From assembly GCF_006716355.1 (NCBI RefSeq), contig NZ_VFOW01000001.1, positions 3,286,001-3,350,000 of the forward strand: 64,000 nucleotides of DNA, written 5' to 3'. Source of the stretch: Stackebrandtia endophytica (GTDB lineage: Bacteria > Actinomycetota > Actinomycetes > Mycobacteriales > Micromonosporaceae). The notes below the pieces were generated by a model. It did not search any database, was not told the DNA's origin, and worked only from the letters and a program-made list of their open reading frames with translations. Below are positions 59,841 to 64,000 of the stretch, piece by piece (position 1 is the first letter of the stretch; every line of letters begins with the position of its first letter). A program made the translations under genes and the position numbers.

Positions 59841-59877
59841 CGCCGGGGTGGACCAACGGGCACGGTCCGCCCCGGCG
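59841..59877 (+). other. strong stem-loop preceding the tandem terminators
   Basis: 14-base stem CGCCGGGGTGGACC with one G-T wobble and a 9-base loop, followed by CTAAATAAATAAAG. Confidence 0.5.
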
Positions 59878-59888
59878 CTAAATAAATA

Positions 59889-59907
59889 AAGTGGATTCCA
59901 CTTTTTT
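59889..59907 (+). terminator. first of two tandem Rho-independent terminators
   Basis: Short stem AAGTGG/CCACTT with ATT loop and a run of six T. The opposite strand also ends in a T-rich run, so it may work both ways. Confidence 0.65.
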
Positions 59908-59950
59908 CCACGCCATGGCGCTCGGGCAAGCGCCATGGCGTGGTTTTTAT
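59908..59950 (+). terminator. second tandem Rho-independent terminator
   Basis: 15-base perfect stem CCACGCCATGGCGCT, 6-base loop, then TTTTTAT. The most canonical terminator in the window. Confidence 0.9.
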
Positions 59951-60075
59951 GTGTGGTGAACGCCCAAACCTCGGGCCAATATTACTCATCGGTATATTGA
60001 TGGATATTATGGCGCTGCGGTTGATCGTGGCGTAACCGTGATGCGGATGTGTCCTGAAATTGTCCGCTATATGCC

Positions 60076-60081
60076 TAATTT
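60076..60081 (+). promoter_or_regulatory. -10 box of the leaderless membrane protein gene
   Basis: TAATTT, 6 bases before ATG 60088. Confidence 0.5.
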
Positions 60082-60087
60082 TGCACC

Positions 60088-60984
60088 ATGTCGGGTACCA
60101 GGCCGAACGATGCCACAGGTGGAATCCGGGATCGTAGGGCGCTGGCCGCGATCGCCGCCGCCGTCATCGCCGCCGCGCTCGGGGTGGGACAGCTCTGGCT
60201 CGGCCAGGCCACCGGAGTGCTCGCCTGGCGGGGCAACGCCTCGACCACCGGAACCATCGACGAAGCCGCCATCGTCATCTGGCTGACCGCCGCCGCGGTC
60301 AGCCTGGGTGCCGCCGCACCGATGCTGATCGCCCGGGCTCCCCTGACGGTGCGCCGTAAGGTTCTGCACATGGGGTTGGCGGTGTTCGGTGCCTGTTTGA
60401 CCGCTCCCGTCGCCACCGCGATCGCCGCATGGTCCCAAATGTACGGTGGTGACCTGTCGCAACTGCGGATCACTCGATTGGTCGCTTATGGAGTGGTATT
60501 GGGTGGGTTGGCCGCGTGGGTGTCGGTTCGTTCGCAGGCGGCCGCCTGGAGCCTGCTGTACTGGATCGTGATGGGCTGGATCCTGATGTGGGGTTCGGCA
60601 TCGGTGGCCCCCAACATCTCTCCGATACTCGGTCACCTCGATCCGGGTCCGGAATGGAGTACCGCCAGTCGCCAGTGGCAGGCACGGATGGTGCTGATCG
60701 CGATCGCGGTGGTCCTCGGCGTCGCGGTGGGTGCCGCCGCGAGGCTGCTCGGTTGGTGGCGAAACCGGCGGGGATTGCCCGGCCAGGTCAGTCGGTTCAC
60801 CTCGACGGCGACCGGTCCGGGGCTCATGCTGGCCGCGTACCTGGTCGCCGCGGCGCTGGACGGGCAGATCCGGCCGGATGCGGTGGTAAACCTGGCGACC
60901 GCGGTTCTGGTGGCCGCCGTATCGGCATGTCTGGGTGTCGTGCTGGCGCGGCACGTGGCGTTTACCCACGCACGGTTGAGTTGA
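60088..60984 (+). CDS. multi-pass membrane protein, function unknown
   Basis: 298 residues with about seven to eight hydrophobic segments (18-40, 62-82, 95-118, 128-148, 155-172, 205-228, 245-262, 270-292) and short polar loops. No transporter, enzyme or signature motif seen. No ribosome binding site precedes ATG 60088. The TAATTT box gives the start. It stands alone between the hairpin region and the AAA ATPase gene. Confidence 0.7.
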   Translation: MSGTRPNDATGGIRDRRALAAIAAAVIAAALGVGQLWLGQATGVLAWRGNASTTGTIDEAAIVIWLTAAAVSLGAAAPMLIARAPLTVRRKVLHMGLAVFGACLTAPVATAIAAWSQMYGGDLSQLRITRLVAYGVVLGGLAAWVSVRSQAAAWSLLYWIVMGWILMWGSASVAPNISPILGHLDPGPEWSTASRQWQARMVLIAIAVVLGVAVGAAARLLGWWRNRRGLPGQVSRFTSTATGPGLMLAAYLVAAALDGQIRPDAVVNLATAVLVAAVSACLGVVLARHVAFTHARLS

Positions 60985-61162
60985 CTCGTCGCTCACCGGC
61001 TCGTCGGGCCGTGCGGTTCATCGCCCATTGGGGATCGGTTCGCGTGACACTCTCCTCACAGGACTCGGCTGTGCCGACGAGGGCTCATCCTCAATGGATG
61101 TATGTTCGAGAATTCTTCGATATATGTGCACGTCAGCGGTCAATTTTGTCGGATGTGATCGG

Positions 61163-61168
61163 TAGAAT
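61163..61168 (+). promoter_or_regulatory. -10 box of the leaderless AAA ATPase gene
   Basis: TAGAAT, 7 bases before ATG 61176. Confidence 0.55.
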
Positions 61169-61175
61169 CCCGGGC

Positions 61176-61673
61176 ATGACACAGCCTCAGCGGGTCATGG
61201 TAATCGGAAGTTCAGGTTCGGGAAAATCGACTATCTCTCGAAAACTCGCGAAGCGGTATCGGCTTCCGCTGGTGCATTTGGATCATCACTTCTGGCAGCC
61301 TGGTTGGGTCCAACCGTCCGACGAGCAATGGCGACGCCAGGTCGGTGACCTGATCGCCGAAGAACACTGGTTGCACGACGGCAACTACTCCAACACGATG
61401 GCACTGCGGTTGCAGCGTGCGGATCTGGTCGTGTTTCTGGATATGAGTCGCAGCCGCTGCGTGTGGCGCGTCCTGGTTCGGTACATGCTGGGTCGGCAGG
61501 ACATTCCCGGTTGCGGTGACCGGATTCAGTGGCGATTCCTGCGGTACATATGGCAGTTCCCCCGCCGATCGCGACCCCGGGTGCTCGACCGGCTCACCGC
61601 CTTCGATGGTGAGGTGGTGCGGTTGCGTCGCCCCCGAGAGGTTCAGCGGTTCCTGGCCGAGCTCGACAAGTGA
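61176..61673 (+). CDS. small P-loop ATPase, adenylate kinase/topology-modulator-like
   Basis: 165 residues. Walker A GSSGSGKST (about 11-19). LVHLDHHFWQPGWVQPSDEQ is the hallmark of the family annotated as FlaR-like topology modulation proteins or adenylate kinase-like ATPases. DGNYSNTMALRLQRAD and LVVFLDMSRSRCVWRVLVR complete the core. These are small nucleotide kinase-like proteins of unproven substrate. The TAGAAT box 7 bases before ATG 61176 sets the start within a longer open frame. Confidence 0.85.
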   Translation: MTQPQRVMVIGSSGSGKSTISRKLAKRYRLPLVHLDHHFWQPGWVQPSDEQWRRQVGDLIAEEHWLHDGNYSNTMALRLQRADLVVFLDMSRSRCVWRVLVRYMLGRQDIPGCGDRIQWRFLRYIWQFPRRSRPRVLDRLTAFDGEVVRLRRPREVQRFLAELDK

Positions 61674-61759
61674 ACTCCGCCCCGGCGCCGGCGCAGGAGA
61701 CATCCTGTACCGGCGCCGAGGCGTGTCAGCGGCTTGACCGGTCTCGATGACAGTGCGTT

Positions 61760-61842
61760 CCTGAAGTTTCACTGAAATTCGTTTGACGGTTCGATGTCGC
61801 CGTTGGGATGGAGGGTGGCTTGTCCCCGGATGGGGTGGGTGC
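61760..61842 (-). repeat. dispersed repeat R1, copy D (inverted)
   Basis: On the minus strand it starts CACCCCATCCGGGGACAAGC and ends with GTCAA, TTCAG, TTCAGG at 61787, 61776 and 61765, again 11 bases apart. The middle is shorter than in the other copies. Confidence 0.75.
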
Positions 61843-61933
61843 CGATAGCGGTAGCCGAAACTATCGGGCTGGCTGGTCTCTTCCAAAGCCATCACGATGG
61901 CGCAGGAACGATGCCATTGCAGAGGTTTCCGAA

Positions 61934-62629
61934 TCACCCGGCTTTGGGTGTCGTGTAGGCAGCCATAGCCAGGTCGCTCGGCAGGGCGACGTCGCTCGGG
62001 CTTCCGTCGGCGATGATCGCCCGTCTCAGCATCGACGTAACGGTCGGGTCATAGGGGTGGCGGATCGCCTGCCGGTATAGATGATTAAGCAGCCTGGAAG
62101 TGCTTTTCCTGGCGATAGCCACCTCAGCATAGGCTGACAATGCATGGTTGTACTCCAAGTTCCAGCCTGTTGTGATTGCTTGCATAGCAACGGTGTCGGG
62201 CAGGATGCCGTCATAATCGCCACACCAGAGGTCCAATGCAATCTCGTATACCGCCATAGCACGGTCAGGATCTGTGGCTGAGAGAAGTCGAGCTTGTCGC
62301 ACACGATCGCGGAAGTGGAAGATATCGAGCTGCTCTGGGGCGATGTGAAGGCTGTAGCCACTGGGAGAACCGTGATGGGTCTCCACTGTGCAAGGTACCC
62401 CACTCAACAACTGACGCAATTGCGCAACATGGGATCTCAGATTGGCTCGGGCCGAGTCTGGTGGATGATCCCATAGCACGGTCGACAGTGTAGTTACGCC
62501 AATGCGTCGGTTCGCGCTCGCGGCAAACGCGACAAGAAGGCCGCAGACCATCCGTGACCGTGGGGTGGCGTAGCCGCTGCCGACATCAATCCTGCAACTT
62601 CCGAGCACGCTTACTGTAGACCGTGACAT
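61934..62629 (-). CDS. SARP-type regulator (winged helix plus BTAD)
   Basis: 231 residues from ATG 62629 (GGGAG upstream). OmpR-like winged helix (1-95): MVCGLLVAFAASANRRIGVT, LSTVLWDHPPDSARANLRSH, VAQLRQLL. Bacterial transcriptional activation domain (about 100-220): DIFHFRDRVRQARLL, MAVYEIALDLWCGDYDG, YAEVAIARKS. A small SARP of AfsR/ActII-4 type without ATPase domain. Such proteins activate antibiotic or secreted-product genes. It is divergent from a secreted-protein gene and ABC transporter, its likely targets. Codon use is less GC-biased than most neighbours. Confidence 0.88.
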   Translation of the reverse strand: MSRSTVSVLGSCRIDVGSGYATPRSRMVCGLLVAFAASANRRIGVTTLSTVLWDHPPDSARANLRSHVAQLRQLLSGVPCTVETHHGSPSGYSLHIAPEQLDIFHFRDRVRQARLLSATDPDRAMAVYEIALDLWCGDYDGILPDTVAMQAITTGWNLEYNHALSAYAEVAIARKSTSRLLNHLYRQAIRHPYDPTVTSMLRRAIIADGSPSDVALPSDLAMAAYTTPKAG

Positions 62630-62687
62630 TAGGACTCCCGTAATCCATCGTGTAGCCCCCCGGTAACTGATCATACACAGCTACGTG

Positions 62688-62705
62688 TAGTGAGGAGTGT
62701 CACTA
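62688..62705. promoter_or_regulatory. inverted repeat in the SARP/secreted-protein promoter region
   Basis: TAGTGA-GGAGTG-TCACTA, perfect 6-base arms, partly overlapping a second palindrome CTAC-GT-GTAG (62681-62690). Possible operator between the divergent genes. Confidence 0.4.
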
Positions 62706-62783
62706 GTTGAATGTGCGGACTCAGTGCACTTCTGCTGAAGTCTTGGTGTGGCACTAGAAGTGAACGTCTTGAAAGGACTAAGA

Positions 62784-63158
62784 GTGAACCCATTGCAGAC
62801 AATCAAGCGTGGTGTCCTCATCGCATTCATGTCGGCGCTCGTTGCGCTAATGATTGCGCCCCTCGCGGGTGCGGCACAGGCGGAGAGTCCAGTGGAGGTC
62901 GCAGATGTTGACGTCCAGGCGGGAGTTACTTACGACAAATACAACTGCTACGTTCAGTGGTATAGCACCTACGGGAAGAACGTGTGCGGTGGGAAAAGTA
63001 AGCAGCCCAACGGATGGGTGGCCCTCAGCCTGTGGTGCAAGAACAGCCTCGACTACTACGGGCGGGATCACTACATGAAGAAGGGGCAGAAGAAGGACCC
63101 CATCGACTTCTCCACCTGCGTCTTCGAGGCGGGCGGCGGTAAGAACACCTGGAGCTAG
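62784..63158 (+). CDS. secreted four-cysteine protein, function unknown
   Basis: 124 residues from GTG 62784 (AAAGGA upstream). GTG 62748 would add 12 residues. Signal peptide 1-34 with KRG n-region, hydrophobic core LIAFMSALVALMIAPLAGA and an AQA-ES cleavage site. The mature part (about 90 residues) has four cysteines, many aromatic residues (YDKYNCYVQWYSTYGKNVC, LWCKNSLDYYGRDHY) and a basic stretch KKGQKKDP. Two disulfides are likely. The pattern faintly recalls lactococcin-972-type secreted bacteriocins but without enough match to assign. ABC transporter genes follow 69 bases later. Confidence 0.65.
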   Translation: MNPLQTIKRGVLIAFMSALVALMIAPLAGAAQAESPVEVADVDVQAGVTYDKYNCYVQWYSTYGKNVCGGKSKQPNGWVALSLWCKNSLDYYGRDHYMKKGQKKDPIDFSTCVFEAGGGKNTWS

Positions 63159-63227
63159 GGATCAGCTGACATCCATGCGGTCCCAGACTGTCAGGGCCTG
63201 GGGCCGCCATAGCAATGAGGCGAGAAT

Positions 63228-63989
63228 ATGCGCACAGGTCTTGAATCGGTCTCCGTCGGGTATGACCGCCGACCGGTGTTGAAGAACATCGACGTGTCGA
63301 TACCTACCGGAGTGGTAGGTCTGTTGGGGGCTAACGGTGCGGGCAAGACGACCCTGTTGCGATTGCTGGCCACGCAGCTGTCGCCGCATTCCGGATCGGT
63401 GTACCTGGCGGGACGACGGCTGACCGATCGACGGGCGATCCGGGCGGCCCGAGGTGAAGTCGGCTTCCTGCCGCAGTCGTGGGGATACTACCGAGGGTTC
63501 TCGGTTCGCGACTTCGTTGGCTACTGCGCTGCCCTGAGGGGGTTGCGAAGTCGAGCCATACCCGCCGAAGTGGACTATGCCATCGCCTCAGTGGACCTAT
63601 CGGGTTCGGCGGGCACACTGATGCGAAAGCTTTCCGGCGGCCAGCGGCAGCGAGCCGGCATCGCCGCCACGATCGTGGGCAGGCCACCGGTGGTGCTACT
63701 GGACGAACCCACCGTCGGACTGGACCCCGAGCAGCGGCTTGAGTTTCGTCGGCTTCTGGTCCGACTGGCCGAGGAGACCGGTGGAACCGTGCTGTTGTCC
63801 ACCCATCTGGTCGAGGACATCGCCCAGATCGCCGCACACGTCATCGTCATCGACGACGGACATGTCTGCTTCACCGGCACTACAACAGAACTGGCGGATC
63901 TGGGGGAGATCGACCCCCGTGGTGACACCCCGATCGAAAGCGGATATCTCGTCGCGCGCGGTCGCCGGGCGAGCGTGGTGACGTCATGA
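63228..63989 (+). CDS. ABC-2 type transporter ATP-binding protein
   Basis: 253 residues from ATG 63228. Walker A GANGAGKTT, Q-loop LPQSWGYYRGFSVRDF, signature KLSGGQRQRAGIAATI, Walker B VVLLDEPTVGLD, H-loop STHLVED. DrrA/ABC-2 subfamily of drug and peptide exporters. The stop overlaps the next start (ATGA), so the membrane subunit gene follows directly. With the secreted protein upstream it could serve export-linked self-protection. This is inference. Confidence 0.92.
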   Translation: MRTGLESVSVGYDRRPVLKNIDVSIPTGVVGLLGANGAGKTTLLRLLATQLSPHSGSVYLAGRRLTDRRAIRAARGEVGFLPQSWGYYRGFSVRDFVGYCAALRGLRSRAIPAEVDYAIASVDLSGSAGTLMRKLSGGQRQRAGIAATIVGRPPVVLLDEPTVGLDPEQRLEFRRLLVRLAEETGGTVLLSTHLVEDIAQIAAHVIVIDDGHVCFTGTTTELADLGEIDPRGDTPIESGYLVARGRRASVVTS

Positions 63990-64000
63990 GGCGCGCCTTG
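63986..64000 (+). CDS. start of the ABC transporter membrane subunit, cut by window end
   Basis: Only MRRAL is visible. It begins within the preceding stop codon (ATGA overlap), the usual arrangement for the permease of an ABC-2 exporter. Confidence 0.55.

Larger units (their letters stand above)
59682..60087. other. intergenic region with three successive hairpins
   Basis: About 400 bases. 59682-59840 has no clear feature. 59841-59950 holds three hairpins listed separately. 59960-60087 is AT-rich and carries the promoter of the next gene. A short untranslated RNA ending at 59950 is possible. Confidence 0.5.

Noticed and set aside
62784-63158. Assignment of the secreted protein as a lactococcin-972-type bacteriocin
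   Set aside because: Only a vague aromatic/basic pattern agrees. The key glycine-tryptophan spacing is not met clearly.

Overview
The window is high-GC DNA from a free-living actinomycete. Pointers are the mycothiol-dependent enzyme family, the 33-residue ribosomal protein bS22 with its usual neighbours, an XRE/DUF397 regulator pair, a SARP regulator, a DUF2516 protein and many leaderless genes. A Glycomycetales- or Micromonosporales-type genome is my guess, but nothing here fixes the genus. I see no rRNA, tRNA, CRISPR array, intact insertion sequence or prophage.

Layout. 1-7 kb: the start of a thioredoxin/NHL protein, a proline-rich membrane-anchored protein, a tiny basic protein and a three-gene 2-oxoacid dehydrogenase operon (E1 alpha, E1 beta, E2). 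7-12.6 kb: two unassigned proteins, a secreted SGNH hydrolase with a ricin-type lectin domain, and an AidB-like acyl-CoA dehydrogenase. 12.8-16.8 kb: two membrane-anchored DUF4097 proteins in one operon with a histidine kinase and a NarL-type response regulator, probably an envelope-stress module. 17.6-20 kb: a large protein with a type VII secretion-like C-terminus and a YbaB-like partner. 20-30 kb: murB, a mycothiol enzyme, an exonuclease, an orphan ABC ATPase, hutF with an allantoate-amidohydrolase-like gene, an EI24 protein and DUF2516/hydrolase. 30-37 kb: the conserved HTH / bS22 / epimerase / acyltransferase neighbourhood, a membrane metallopeptidase, the XRE-DUF397 pair and proline dehydrogenase.

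37-46.3 kb holds the most interesting catabolic locus: MHS-family transporter, alpha/beta hydrolase, RuBisCO-like protein, DUF1537 acid-sugar kinase and zinc dehydrogenase in one operon. A divergent DeoR-type regulator faces it, with two ATGTTCG-type palindromes between them. 46.3-54.6 kb: an Hsp70 ATPase domain fused to a duplicated four-helix membrane unit, then a LacI regulator, a CUT1 sugar ABC importer without its own ATPase, and a divergent 2-hydroxyacid dehydrogenase. 54.7-57.3 kb looks accessory: an antitoxin with a deletion-broken PIN toxin, a chloramphenicol acetyltransferase gene and copies of two repeat families. 57.3-61.7 kb: ygfZ/Fur-family/aminotransferase IV, then a run of strong hairpins, a membrane protein and an AAA ATPase. 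61.9-64 kb: a SARP regulator divergent from a secreted four-cysteine protein and an ABC exporter that runs off the window.

Two families of dispersed intergenic repeats were found by eye. R1 (about 85-100 bp) has four copies and a fragment, each ending in three 11-bp-phased motifs. R2 (about 200 bp) has two copies. Thirteen genes have a TANNNT box exactly 6-7 nt before the start codon, the signature of leaderless transcription, and this decided several start codons.
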